64,000 bases of DNA from Streptomyces goshikiensis (GTDB taxonomy: Bacteria; Actinomycetota; Actinomycetes; Streptomycetales; Streptomycetaceae), in assembly GCF_014650555.1 (NCBI RefSeq), contig NZ_BMVE01000003.1:372001-436000 (forward strand), given 5' to 3'. Within the stretch, counting starts at the first letter, position 1, and each line of letters starts with the position of its first letter. A model generated the notes under the pieces. The model worked only from the letters and a program-made list of their open reading frames with translations. It was not told the origin of the DNA and ran no database searches. Of this stretch, positions 8,580 to 17,036 are shown piece by piece. The position numbers were made by a program, and so were the translations under genes.

Positions 8580-10505
8580 TCAGAGTCCCGCGAGCGTGAG
8601 AGCAGCCGTCGTGACGCCCCGCGCGATGTCGGTCGCGTACCCCGTGTCGTGGTCCGGGTCGTCGAGCGTGTCGCCGGGCCGGTGGTACTGCCGCGTACCC
8701 GACGCCGGCTCGGCGCCGTCGAAGAAGTTCTCGGAGACGGCCACCGCCGCCCAGCCGCGCTCGTGGAAGCTCGCGTGGTCGCTCCGCCCCGCGGCCGGGT
8801 CGCCGGGACCCGTGATCCGCTCCACGGTCAGGCCCGCGGAGACCGCCGAGACGGCCCGGGCCAGCACCTCGCCGAGCTCCTCCGAAGCCTGGGCCGCCGG
8901 GCCCGCGACCGCCGCGCCCGCGTGCACCTCCACCGTGTGCCCGCCGTCCCGCCGCCCCGCGATCATGTCCATCTGGAGGACCCCGGCGATGCTGTCGCCG
9001 GCCGCCGCGGCGGCCCGCGCGTACACCTTGCTGCCGACCAGCCCCTGCTCCTCGGCGTTGAACAGGACGAAACGCACCGTCCGCGCGGGACTGCGCCCGG
9101 CGGCCAGGAGCCCCGCCAGGCACTCGGCCGCCGCCAGTACGGCGGCGACCCCGCTCCCGTCGTCGTCGGCCCCGGGCGCCGGATCGGCGGCGGGATCGTA
9201 GGGGCGCGGCACACCGGCGCCGTCCACGTACGCGCCCTGGTCGCCGGTGGAATCCAGATGGGCCGTCACCAGCACCGCGCCGTCCGAGCCCGGGACCCGG
9301 TGCTCGGCCTCCACATTGGCGATCCGGTGCCCCCGCCAGGTGAAGGGGCGCAGCCGTACGGTCAGACCGAGCGCGGCGAACCGGCCGGCCAGCGCCTGCG
9401 CGACGAGCACGTTGTCCGCGCCCGCCGCGTGCCGGCCGCGCACCGTGTGCGCGCCGCCCTCGACCAGCGGCGCGGCGCCCGAGACACGGGCGACGTGGGC
9501 GCGCATCACCTCCGGGGTGACGGCCGCGCGCACCGCCTCGACGGTCTCCTCGGACGGCGCCCCGGGCGCGAAGCCGGCGGCCGTCTCCCGGGCGGGGGCC
9601 TCACCCGGGCGGGACAGCAGCGCCGGGTCGGGGAGCAGCCGCTCGGTGTGCCCGGGCCGGGCGCCCGGCAGGTGGATCCCCTCGACGGGGACGCCGGCCG
9701 CGGCGGCGAGGTAGACGCCGCCCGGGGCCGGACCGAGGGAGAGGAGCGCCGTGCCCGCCCCGGCGAGCTCACCTGAGGCGAAGGCGAAGGCGGCCGAGGC
9801 GCGCAGGTCGCCCTCCACGGCCGCCAGTGCCTCGGGAGGCTCACCCGCGGGCGCCTCCGGGGCCGGCACCGGGCGGTCGTCGCGCAGCAGGAAGGCCGCG
9901 GTCTCCTCCACGGAACCGCGGGGGTCGGTCGTGAAACCGACTTGCCGCAACGCGCTCGCGCCCCGCTCGCTCGCCATGGCGAGCACGAGCCGGTCGGAGG
10001 CGACGTGCACCGGGACGACCTCGGTCCCGTTCGCGACCGCGTCGAGCTCGGCGAGGCCGCGTCCCCCGGGCAGGCCGATCCGCGTCCACAGCACCGGGCG
10101 GCCCTCGACGGCGGCCTGCGCGAAGACGGGATGGGCCGCCGTGCGCAGCCCCGCGGTACGGGCCACCGTGCGCTCGTCGGGGTCCTCACCCACGAAGACG
10201 CAGCTGTCGGCCGGTACGCCGGCGCTCGCGACCGCCCCGTCGAAGATCCCGCGTTCGGTCTTGGGCCCCCAGTGCAGCAGGGCCGCCTCGGTGAACTGCC
10301 CCGCGAAGGCCGCGTCGAGCGCCGCCCGCGCGCGCTCCCGCGCGGCGTCCCCGGCTCCCGGGTTGGAGATGATGCCCCTGCGGACCCCGGCGAGGGCGGT
10401 CAGCACCTCGACGACCCGGGGGCGGGGCCGGAAGGTCAGGGAGCCGTCGTCCTCGAAGCTGACGTCGGCGAGCGTCGCCCCGATGTCGAAGAAGAGTACG
10501 GACAT
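8580..10505 (-). CDS. HAD-like domain fused to M28 family metallopeptidase
   Basis: Residues 1 to about 150 resemble a HAD hydrolase (FFDIGATL motif I, IISNPG motif II, VFVGEDPDERTVA motif IV). Residues about 375-641 are an M28 aminopeptidase with ligand motifs TAHLDSTGDQ, GADDDGSGVA, NAEEQGLVGS, MDMIAG and YHRPGDTL. The second catalytic Asp of HAD motif I is replaced by Gly, so phosphatase activity is doubtful while the peptidase half looks complete. The ATG at 10505 has GGAAGG 7 nt upstream; an upstream in-frame extension lacks coding character. There is no signal peptide. The M36 protease follows 29 nt downstream. Confidence 0.8.
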   Translation of the reverse strand: MSVLFFDIGATLADVSFEDDGSLTFRPRPRVVEVLTALAGVRRGIISNPGAGDAARERARAALDAAFAGQFTEAALLHWGPKTERGIFDGAVASAGVPADSCVFVGEDPDERTVARTAGLRTAAHPVFAQAAVEGRPVLWTRIGLPGGRGLAELDAVANGTEVVPVHVASDRLVLAMASERGASALRQVGFTTDPRGSVEETAAFLLRDDRPVPAPEAPAGEPPEALAAVEGDLRASAAFAFASGELAGAGTALLSLGPAPGGVYLAAAAGVPVEGIHLPGARPGHTERLLPDPALLSRPGEAPARETAAGFAPGAPSEETVEAVRAAVTPEVMRAHVARVSGAAPLVEGGAHTVRGRHAAGADNVLVAQALAGRFAALGLTVRLRPFTWRGHRIANVEAEHRVPGSDGAVLVTAHLDSTGDQGAYVDGAGVPRPYDPAADPAPGADDDGSGVAAVLAAAECLAGLLAAGRSPARTVRFVLFNAEEQGLVGSKVYARAAAAAGDSIAGVLQMDMIAGRRDGGHTVEVHAGAAVAGPAAQASEELGEVLARAVSAVSAGLTVERITGPGDPAAGRSDHASFHERGWAAVAVSENFFDGAEPASGTRQYHRPGDTLDDPDHDTGYATDIARGVTTAALTLAGL

Positions 10506-10828
10506 CTCGGGGCCTTCCGAGAGATCACCGTCTGAACGAGTGGAACCGCGTCGACCATTTCGAACTGTGTCGAACCGAGTCCCGGGCCCGAGCGATCCGC
10601 TCAAGGGCTCCGGTACGTCCATTCTCGCGCCGGGCGGGACGGGGCGCATCCGCAGTTTCCGCCGGTGAGGCGCATCGGTGTTGTTTCCGGGCGGTAGTTG
10701 ATCCGGCGACGACGACCGCTGGTACGAAGCGGTTGCTCTCGCCGTCCCACCGGAGTGCCTGCGTGCCCCGGACGCGGGTCGTCCCCTTCACTGGTGACCC
10801 CTCACGCCAACGGAAGCGGGCCCCGTAC
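10506..10828. other. Divergent intergenic region, HAD-M28 / amidase
   Basis: About 320 bp between two divergent genes, so it should hold both promoters. I see no convincing -35/-10 pair, no strong inverted repeat and no small gene. A degenerate CGAAC-type repetition occurs around 10555-10580, which I do not interpret. Confidence 0.4.
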
Positions 10829-11707
10829 ATGACGTCACACGCCGAGCCGCAACTGCCCTCCTCCTCGCCCCAGTCGCGGCAGCCGCTGCCCCTGGTCACC
10901 CGGCGCACCGCCCTCGCCGGAGCGCTCGGGCTCGGAGCCGCGGCTCTGCTGCCGTCGGCCACCCCCGCGCGCGCCTCGGCCGCTCCCGCCCGCGCGCGGG
11001 CCGCGAGGGCGGGTGCCTCGGCCGCCGCGACGCCGGAGATCTTCGGCTGCGGGACCTGGGGCGCCCGCGCCGCCTCCGAGTCCGTGGTCGTCCTGGCCTC
11101 CCCGCCGCAGCGGATCGTCGTCCACCACACGGCGACCGCGAACGTGACGGACTACTCGAAGGACCGCGCGTTCGCCCTCGCCCGGGCGATCCAGAACTAC
11201 CACATGGACATCCAGGGCTGGATCGACACCGGCCAGCACTTCACCGTCAGCCGCGGCGCCTACGTCACCGAAGGCCGCCACCGCAGCCTGACCGAGCTGA
11301 ACGCGGGCCGGCACCAGGTCCGCGCGGCCCACTGCGTCGGCCAGAACACCGTGGCCATCGGCATCGAGAACGAGGGCACCTACACCAGCGTCGAACCACC
11401 GGCCAAGCAGTTCGCCGCCCTGGCCGCCCTCTGCGCGCACGTCTGCCAGAAGTACGGGCTGTCGCCCTCGGAGATCTACGGACACCGGGACTTCAACGAC
11501 ACCTCCTGCCCCGGCGACCGTCTCTACGCCATGCTGCCCCGGCTGCGTCAGGAGGTCGCCGCCCTGTTGGGCGTGCCGCTGCTCGACCAGCTGTGGGACG
11601 GCGACGAGGGCTGGGACCGCTGGCCCGGGCCCTCCGAGTTCCTCCCGGCCAGGGAACTGAACCGGGAGCTCGAACGATCGGGGCTGTGGCTCCCGCGCGG
11701 GAACTGA
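10829..11707 (+). CDS. Tat-exported N-acetylmuramoyl-L-alanine amidase (PGRP/Amidase_2 family)
   Basis: Residues 22-50 form a twin-arginine signal (TRRTALAGALGLGAAALLP, then ATPARA). The amidase/PGRP domain follows: the zinc ligands are probably the first His pair in IVVHHTA, the His in YGHRDF and the Cys in DTSCPGDRLY. Such enzymes cleave the bond between N-acetylmuramic acid and L-alanine in peptidoglycan. The C-terminal about 40 residues (DQLWDGDEGWDRWPG) lie beyond the domain. The start is the ATG directly before the Tat signal, with GGAAG slightly far upstream. A hairpin follows. Confidence 0.85.
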   Translation: MTSHAEPQLPSSSPQSRQPLPLVTRRTALAGALGLGAAALLPSATPARASAAPARARAARAGASAAATPEIFGCGTWGARAASESVVVLASPPQRIVVHHTATANVTDYSKDRAFALARAIQNYHMDIQGWIDTGQHFTVSRGAYVTEGRHRSLTELNAGRHQVRAAHCVGQNTVAIGIENEGTYTSVEPPAKQFAALAALCAHVCQKYGLSPSEIYGHRDFNDTSCPGDRLYAMLPRLRQEVAALLGVPLLDQLWDGDEGWDRWPGPSEFLPARELNRELERSGLWLPRGN

Positions 11708-11726
11708 CCGGTCCCCGGTGATCCGA

Positions 11727-11758
11727 CCGGCCCCGGGCCCACGGCCGCCCGGGGCTGG
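11727..11758 (+). terminator. Hairpin terminator after amidase
   Basis: The inverted repeat CCGGCCCCGGG / CCCGGGGCTGG (11 bp, one G-U pair) starts 19 nt after the amidase stop. Confidence 0.6.
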
Positions 11759-11838
11759 TTCGCGCGACCTCCGGAGGGGATCATGAGGGAGCGCCGGCCC
11801 GCCCGGCGCGCCCTCGCCACCGATTCCTGGAGGTACGT

Positions 11839-13467
11839 GTGTCTGCAGCGTCGAGCTATGCGTCCGGGGTGTTCGAAGTACCCCTGCTGGGGGACACGAT
11901 CGGCGAGAACCTGGACCGTACGGTGCGCAGGTTCCCCGGGCGCGACGCGCTCGTCGACAGGGCGGCGGGCCGCCGCTGGACGTACGCGGAGTTCGCCGCC
12001 GACGTCGACGCCCTCGCGCTGGGCCTGCTGGACCTCGGCATCACCAAGGGCGACCGGGTCGGGATCTGGGCCCCGAACCGGGCCGAGTGGACGCTGGTGC
12101 AGTACGCCACCGCCAAGATCGGGGCGATCCTCGTCACGGTGAACCCCGCTTACCGCTCGCACGAGTTGGAGTACGTACTGCGGCAGTCCGGGATGCGGAT
12201 GCTGGTCGCGGCGGAGCGCTTCAAGAGCTCCGACTACGCGGCCATGATCGAGGAGGTACGGCCGGGCTGCCCGGAGCTGGAGTTCACGGTCCTGCTGGAC
12301 GGGCCCCGCTGGACGGACCTGCTGGAGCGGGGCCGGCAGGGCGATCCGGCCCGACTCGCCCGGGTCCAGGCCGAGTTGAGCGCCGACGACCCGATCAACA
12401 TCCAGTACACCTCGGGGACCACCGGCTTCCCCAAGGGCGCGACGCTCTCGCACCACAACATCCTCAACAACGGCTTCTTCGTGGGCGAGTTGTGCCACTA
12501 CACGGAGCTCGACCGGGTCTGCATCCCGGTGCCGTTCTACCACTGCTTCGGCATGGTGATGGGGAACCTGGCGTGCACCAGCCACGGCGCCGCCATGGTC
12601 ATCCCCGCGCCCTCCTTCGAGCCGGCCGCCACCCTGGCCGCCGTCGAGGCGGAGTCCTGCACCTCGCTCTACGGGGTCCCCACCATGTTCATCTCCGCAC
12701 TGGCCGACCCCGGCTTCGACTCGTACGACCTGTCCGGCCTGCGCACCGGCATCATGGCGGGCTCGCCCTGCCCGGTCGAGGTGATGAAGGAGGTCATCGA
12801 CCGGATGGGCATGACCGAGGTGTCCATCTGCTACGGGATGACGGAGACCTCCCCGGTGTCGACCCAGACCCGCGCCGACGACTCGGTCGAACGCCGCGTC
12901 TCCACGGTCGGCCGCGTCGGGCCGCACCTGGAGGTCAAGGTCGTCGATCCGGCGACCGGCCGGACCGTGCCCCGAGGTGAACCCGGTGAACTGTGCACCC
13001 GCGGCTACTCGGTCATGCTCGGCTACTGGGGCGAGCCGGAACGCACCGCCGAGGCCGTCGACGCGGCACGCTGGATGCACACCGGCGACCTCGCGGTCAT
13101 GGACGAGGACGGCTACCTGGGCATCACCGGCCGGATCAAGGACATGGTGATCCGCGGCGGCGAGAACCTGTACCCGCGGGAGATCGAGGAGTTCCTCCAC
13201 ACCCACCCCGACGTCCTGGACGTCCAGGTCATCGGGGTCCCCGACCCGAAGTACGGGGAGGAGCTGATGGCGTGGGTGCGGATGCGCGAGGGAGCCGAGC
13301 CGCTGACCGCGGAGACCGTCCGGGCGTACTGCGCGGGCCGGCTGGCCCACTTCAAGATCCCGCGCTACGTCCATGTCGTGGAGGAGTTCCCGATGACCGT
13401 CACGGGGAAGATCCGCAAGATCGAGATGCGCGAGACGGCGGCCCGGCTGCTGGATCCTCCCGCATGA
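11839..13467 (+). CDS. AMP-binding acyl-CoA synthetase (FadD-like)
   Basis: This member of the adenylate-forming family probably activates a fatty or aryl acid to its CoA thioester. Visible motifs are the P-loop-like [21 protein letters not shown] (A5), [32 protein letters not shown] (A7-A8 region; hinge in GRIKD) and the C-terminal catalytic lysine region VTGKIRK. At 542 aa it is full length. The start is GTG with TGGAGGTAC just upstream. It is monocistronic by appearance and convergent with a small monooxygenase gene. The natural substrate cannot be read from the sequence; medium- or long-chain fatty acids are most likely. Confidence 0.88.
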   Translation: MSAASSYASGVFEVPLLGDTIGENLDRTVRRFPGRDALVDRAAGRRWTYAEFAADVDALALGLLDLGITKGDRVGIWAPNRAEWTLVQYATAKIGAILVTVNPAYRSHELEYVLRQSGMRMLVAAERFKSSDYAAMIEEVRPGCPELEFTVLLDGPRWTDLLERGRQGDPARLARVQAELSADDPINIQYTSGTTGFPKGATLSHHNILNNGFFVGELCHYTELDRVCIPVPFYHCFGMVMGNLACTSHGAAMVIPAPSFEPAATLAAVEAESCTSLYGVPTMFISALADPGFDSYDLSGLRTGIMAGSPCPVEVMKEVIDRMGMTEVSICYGMTETSPVSTQTRADDSVERRVSTVGRVGPHLEVKVVDPATGRTVPRGEPGELCTRGYSVMLGYWGEPERTAEAVDAARWMHTGDLAVMDEDGYLGITGRIKDMVIRGGENLYPREIEEFLHTHPDVLDVQVIGVPDPKYGEELMAWVRMREGAEPLTAETVRAYCAGRLAHFKIPRYVHVVEEFPMTVTGKIRKIEMRETAARLLDPPA

Positions 13468-13480
13468 CGGCGGACCCGCC

Positions 13481-13807
13481 CTACGGGCGGGGCGACAGCT
13501 CGGCCATGGCGCTCCAGCCCTGGCCGGGCACCTCGACGTGGATGATCTCCGGCGTCTTGGCGATGGCGCCGGCGAGGGTGTCCATACCGGCCTTGAAGTG
13601 CTCCGACGCGACGTGCGCGGCGCCCGCCTCGGCGTCGGCGAAGGCCTCCAGGAGGGTGTACTTGTTCGGGTCGTCGACGCTGCGCGACCAGTCGTAGAAG
13701 AGGTTCCCCGGCTCGTTGCGGGTGGCGCGGGTGAAGTCGTCGACGAGCGTGAGCCAGTTGTCGCTGTGCTCCGGGCGGACGTCGAACCTGACGGCGATGA
13801 AGATCAT
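13481..13807 (-). CDS. Antibiotic biosynthesis monooxygenase (ABM) domain protein, putative quinol monooxygenase
   Basis: A 108-aa protein with the dimeric alpha-beta barrel ABM signature: MIFIAVRFDVRPEHSDNW, then NEPGNLFYDWSRSVDDPN, then YTLLEAFADAEAGAAHVASEHF. Family members such as YgiN oxidise quinols without added cofactor, and many are uncharacterised. It stands alone between a convergent acyl-CoA ligase and a co-oriented IclR regulator. A small hairpin (CCCGCCC-TAC-GGGCGGG) overlaps its stop codon and may terminate both convergent genes. Confidence 0.85.
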   Translation of the reverse strand: MIFIAVRFDVRPEHSDNWLTLVDDFTRATRNEPGNLFYDWSRSVDDPNKYTLLEAFADAEAGAAHVASEHFKAGMDTLAGAIAKTPEIIHVEVPGQGWSAMAELSPRP

Positions 13808-13902
13808 GCCCTCCAGCCTGGCAGCACTCCGGGGCCGGTGTCACCAGGAACGCCGGATTTCCGGCGGTGTCGGAATGCGCGCGGCGCACCCGTGCGGGCG
13901 GG

Positions 13903-13945
13903 GCGTCAGGAAACGGCGGCCGCAGCGTCAGGAAACGGCGGCCGC
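13903..13945. repeat. 21-bp direct duplication overlapping the iclR stop
   Basis: The sequence GCGTCAGGAAACGGCGGCCG(C) occurs twice, at 13903 and 13925 (22-bp period). The second copy contains the last codons and stop of the IclR gene; the first lies just past the stop and duplicates that end. Confidence 0.85.
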
Positions 13946-14665
13946 CGCGTCGGCCAGCGCGGCGCGGATCCCCTCCGGGCGCCGCCGGAACTCCTCGGTC
14001 GGCAGCGACACCGACAGGGCGTGCACCGCCCCGTCGTCCCCCGCGCGCGGCAGCGCGACCGCCAGGCAGGTGTACGAGGGATCGGCCTCCCCGACCGAGA
14101 CCGCGAAGCCCTGCCCCCGCACCCGGGACAGCTCCCTCTCCAGCCCGTCGGCGCTCGTGATGGTCGCCGGGGTCAGCCGGGCCATCCCGTGCTCGGTGAG
14201 GTAGCGCCGCAGCGCCGGCCCCGGCAGCTCGGCCAGCAGCGCCTTGCCGTGGGCGGTGGCGTGCGCCCGGGTCTCGCGGCCCGGAGCGAAGGGGTTCGCG
14301 GTGTCCGTGACCGGCGCGGTCGTGTCGACGACGGTGATCAGGCCGCCCCGGTAGGCGGTGTAGTACGCCTCGGCGCCGGTCGTCCGCCGCAGCCGGGCCA
14401 GCAGGTCCGTCATGCGCGGCGCGGGCTCCAGATGCCGCAGGAAGCTCCGGTGCAGCAGCGGAACGCGCGGCCCCGGTACGTACCCGCGCGCCGTACGGAC
14501 GACGTAGCCGCGCGCGGCGAGCGGGGCCAGCAGGTGGTAGGCGGTGGACAGCGAGCACCCCACCCGCCGGGCCAGCGCCTTGGCGCTGACGGGCCCGGGC
14601 GCGTCGGCCACGGCGTCGAGGATCTCCAGCGCGCGGTCGACGGACTGCGGACCGGTGTGCGGCAT
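13928..14665 (-). CDS. IclR family transcriptional regulator
   Basis: An N-terminal winged HTH (about residues 8-62: VDRALEILDAVADAPGPVSA, then RVGCSLSTAYHLLAPLAARGYV) is followed by the IclR effector-binding domain (about 75-240), with the usual AHATAHGKALLAELP segment. IclR proteins generally control catabolic or secondary pathways in response to small organic acids. The ATG at 14665 gives a normal 245 aa; longer readings lack coding character. Its target is not obvious; neighbours are the ABM monooxygenase and an unrelated membrane gene. Confidence 0.87.
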   Translation of the reverse strand: MPHTGPQSVDRALEILDAVADAPGPVSAKALARRVGCSLSTAYHLLAPLAARGYVVRTARGYVPGPRVPLLHRSFLRHLEPAPRMTDLLARLRRTTGAEAYYTAYRGGLITVVDTTAPVTDTANPFAPGRETRAHATAHGKALLAELPGPALRRYLTEHGMARLTPATITSADGLERELSRVRGQGFAVSVGEADPSYTCLAVALPRAGDDGAVHALSVSLPTEEFRRRPEGIRAALADAAAAVS

Positions 14666-14856
14666 GGTGGGTTCCCCGGGAGGAGCGAGAGGGCGGGCGA
14701 AAGGGCGAAGCCCGAGCCTACGCCAGCGACGGCGACGCCCCGGAGCCGCCGCCGCACCCCACGCTCCGGCGGTCGGGGCGCCGCGTCGTGCCTTCGATGG
14801 AACGCCCGCCCGGCGGGGCCAGTCGGTGGCCCCCGGAATCGCCTGCCGGGCGGGGG

Positions 14857-16107
14857 TCACCGTCGGCTGTCCTCCAGGGCGGCGGCGTCCCGGAACGACT
14901 TGACCACGTCCGACGACAGGGCGCGGGACATCCGGACCAGCCCGGCGGGATGGTCGGGCAGCGTGAGGACCGAGCGGTGGTTCTGCCGGAACGGCCCGGG
15001 CAGCCCCGGTAGCCCCGCCGGTCCCACCTGTCCCGCCAGGCCCGTGTCCTTGCCCGCCGGGCGCTCGCGGCCCCACACCACCACCGCGTGCGCGAGGGCG
15101 GCGGCGTCCGCGATGGCGACGACATCGTCGGCGGAGCGCGAGCTGCGCCGGGCCTCCTCCAGCGCGCGTTCCCGCTGCCGGGCGTCCAGGTGCGGGCTGA
15201 CCGCGAGGATGCCGTCGTGGATGTCGGACTCCAGCTGGGTCACCCGGATCTCGATCGAGGTGCACGGGCCCGCCGCGAGATCGATGCTGCGGTGCATCGC
15301 CTCGCGCAGCTCGCGCCACAGCGGACGCAGCTGGTAGAAGCGGCGCCACATGTCCCAGTACGCCGCCAGGCGCTGCGAGAGCAGCGGCAGCACGAAGCCG
15401 AGCCCCGCCACCAGGGCCGACAGCGAGGCCAGGGCCGCGGCGTAGCGCGTGCTGAGCTGGTCCCAGTCGCGGTGCGCCCACCGGGCTCCGATGGCGCTGA
15501 ACTTGAGCACGTCGTAGGAGAGGTTGAGCAGGTAGCCGAGGGTGATCAGGGCCAGCCCGGCCTTGAGCCCGCCGTGGACCTCCCGGGCCCACCGCGCGCA
15601 CAGGAACGAACCGATGACACCGGCGGTCGTGTGCGCCAGGAGGTAGAGGAGGATCATCTCCCTGATGAACGGCGTGGACGCGTAGTAGGTGTCCAGGTCG
15701 GTGAGCCGCTCGACCGGGGTGTCGCCCAGCAGGAACAGCACGTTGACCGCGACGATCACCGCCGCGGTCACCGCCGTACAGCGACGGGCCCAGCGCGCCG
15801 CCCGGTCCGCCTCGTCCGGGCCCCGGCTCCAGTGGATGATCAGCAGGATGTTGGCACCGGAGAACGCCGTCAGCAGCGAGTAGACGATCGGGGCGGCGGC
15901 GTTCGGGACGCCGGTCAGCCGGTTGACGGCGGCCATGGTCGGCACGGCGCAGGAGAAGAACACGCCGATCGACGTGGTGAGCAGCACGCACACGGACCGC
16001 AGCAGCCGGTCCTGGGGATGGCGCCACAGGGCGGGGATCCGCGTGCCCAGGATGAGCGCCAGGAACGTGCCGGGTACGTAGAAGGCCAGGCCGTGGGGAT
16101 CGTTCAT
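14857..16107 (-). CDS. MAB_1171c-family putative membrane transporter
   Basis: A 416-aa protein with about seven N-terminal membrane helices (residues 5 to about 250) and a long soluble C-terminal helical region (RDWDQLSTRYAAALASL, then ELREAMHRSIDLAAG and SDIHDGILAVSPHL). This matches the actinomycete family annotated as MAB_1171c-like transporter; its substrate is unknown. It is encoded 13 nt downstream of a small XRE regulator, an arrangement often seen for this family. The C-terminus carries a Gly/Pro-rich insertion (GPAGLPGLPGPF). Confidence 0.78.
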   Translation of the reverse strand: MNDPHGLAFYVPGTFLALILGTRIPALWRHPQDRLLRSVCVLLTTSIGVFFSCAVPTMAAVNRLTGVPNAAAPIVYSLLTAFSGANILLIIHWSRGPDEADRAARWARRCTAVTAAVIVAVNVLFLLGDTPVERLTDLDTYYASTPFIREMILLYLLAHTTAGVIGSFLCARWAREVHGGLKAGLALITLGYLLNLSYDVLKFSAIGARWAHRDWDQLSTRYAAALASLSALVAGLGFVLPLLSQRLAAYWDMWRRFYQLRPLWRELREAMHRSIDLAAGPCTSIEIRVTQLESDIHDGILAVSPHLDARQRERALEEARRSSRSADDVVAIADAAALAHAVVVWGRERPAGKDTGLAGQVGPAGLPGLPGPFRQNHRSVLTLPDHPAGLVRMSRALSSDVVKSFRDAAALEDSRR

Positions 16108-16120
16108 ACGACGGGCCCGT

Positions 16121-16726
16121 TCATGAGCGCTTCCTTCGGGCGGGGCCGCCGTGGTGATCGGTGGCGATGGAGTCGATCAGCGCCTGTACGGCGGCCAGCG
16201 TCCGGGGCGAGGCGTCCCGCAGCCCCCGGAAGGCGATGCCGCCCAGCTGGTTGCGGCTCTTGAACTCGGCCATCAGCCGGGACTGCTCGTCGGCCAGCCG
16301 CGCGCGCAGCGCCCGGTCGAGGGCCTGGGAAGGGGTCGCCGTCAGGAAGCCGCGGGGCACCCGGAAGAAGTCCTCGATGCGGGCGGCGTGCTCCAGGGAG
16401 GGCTTCTTCTCGCACTTGACGATCTGGCCCAGCCACTGCGAGGTCAGCCCGGCGCCGTCGGCGATCTCCTTGAGGGGGTACGGCCTGCCGTCCGGCCGCA
16501 GCCGGGTCGCGCGCAGGAACTCCAGCCGCTGCCCCACCTGCTCCAGGAAGCTGACGGCGGCCATCGGCCGGCGGTCCAGGCCCGCCGCCACCACCTCAGG
16601 GGGCAGTCCGGTGCTCAGCGACAGGCGGGCGGGGTCGAGGACATCGGACCGGTCGAGCCCGGAGTCCTCGATGAGCTCGTCCAGGCGTGCCAGCGTGGCG
16701 AGATGAGGATCGGCCTCGTCAGTCAC
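16121..16726 (-). CDS. XRE-like helix-turn-helix regulator paired with the MAB_1171c gene
   Basis: A 201-aa protein whose central part (residues about 62-125) resembles an HTH: YPLKEIADGAGLTSQWLGQIVKCEKKPSLEHAARIEDFFRVP. The N-terminus is acidic and the C-terminus is a helical tail (RTLAAVQALIDSIATDHH). It starts at a GTG with GGGAG five nucleotides upstream, and is followed 13 nt later by the MAB_1171c gene, so it probably regulates that operon. The gap upstream holds two palindromic AACGATCG elements that could be its operators. Confidence 0.75.
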   Translation of the reverse strand: MTDEADPHLATLARLDELIEDSGLDRSDVLDPARLSLSTGLPPEVVAAGLDRRPMAAVSFLEQVGQRLEFLRATRLRPDGRPYPLKEIADGAGLTSQWLGQIVKCEKKPSLEHAARIEDFFRVPRGFLTATPSQALDRALRARLADEQSRLMAEFKSRNQLGGIAFRGLRDASPRTLAAVQALIDSIATDHHGGPARRKRS

Positions 16727-17036
16727 GGGTGCTCCCGGCGGGATGGGTCGGCTGGTGCGGGGCGTGTGCGGTGCGGCGCGGAGCGGGGTGGTGCGCGGGG
16801 CGTGTGCGTACGGGTGCGCGGTGGTGCGGCCGCCGGGTACCGCCGAGGCCGCCAGTCACTGAACCAGATCAACGATCGGTTCCACAACAGAAACGATCGT
16901 TTGTCCCAGGCGCCGCCCACGGGCCCGGGGAGCGGTCCCCGGCCGCGCGGGCGACCATGGACTGTGTGTGGAGCGCGCACCGGAGGTACCCGCGGGTAAC
17001 CGGCGCGTTCGCCCCCGGGAAGGAGGCGGGTGCCGG
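16727..17036. other. Divergent regulatory region between XRE regulator and PAS-GAF-SpoIIE gene
   Basis: About 310 bp between divergent starts. Most is very GC-rich. One short A/T-richer window (16860-16905) carries the two AACGATCG palindromes described separately. No small gene was seen. Confidence 0.5.
16871..16902. promoter_or_regulatory. Two palindromic AACGATCG boxes, candidate operator
   Basis: AACGATCGGT starts at 16871 and AACGATCGTT at 16892, exactly 21 bp apart (two helical turns). The second lies in a perfect 12-bp palindrome AAACGATCGTTT (16891-16902). Spacing and symmetry suggest cooperative binding by two dimers, plausibly the adjacent XRE regulator; this is inference. Confidence 0.5.

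Noticed and set aside
10506..10649. N-terminal extension of the HAD-M28 protein
   Set aside because: The extra 48 residues are Arg/Pro/Gly-rich without similarity, and a good ribosome-binding site precedes the internal ATG at 10505.
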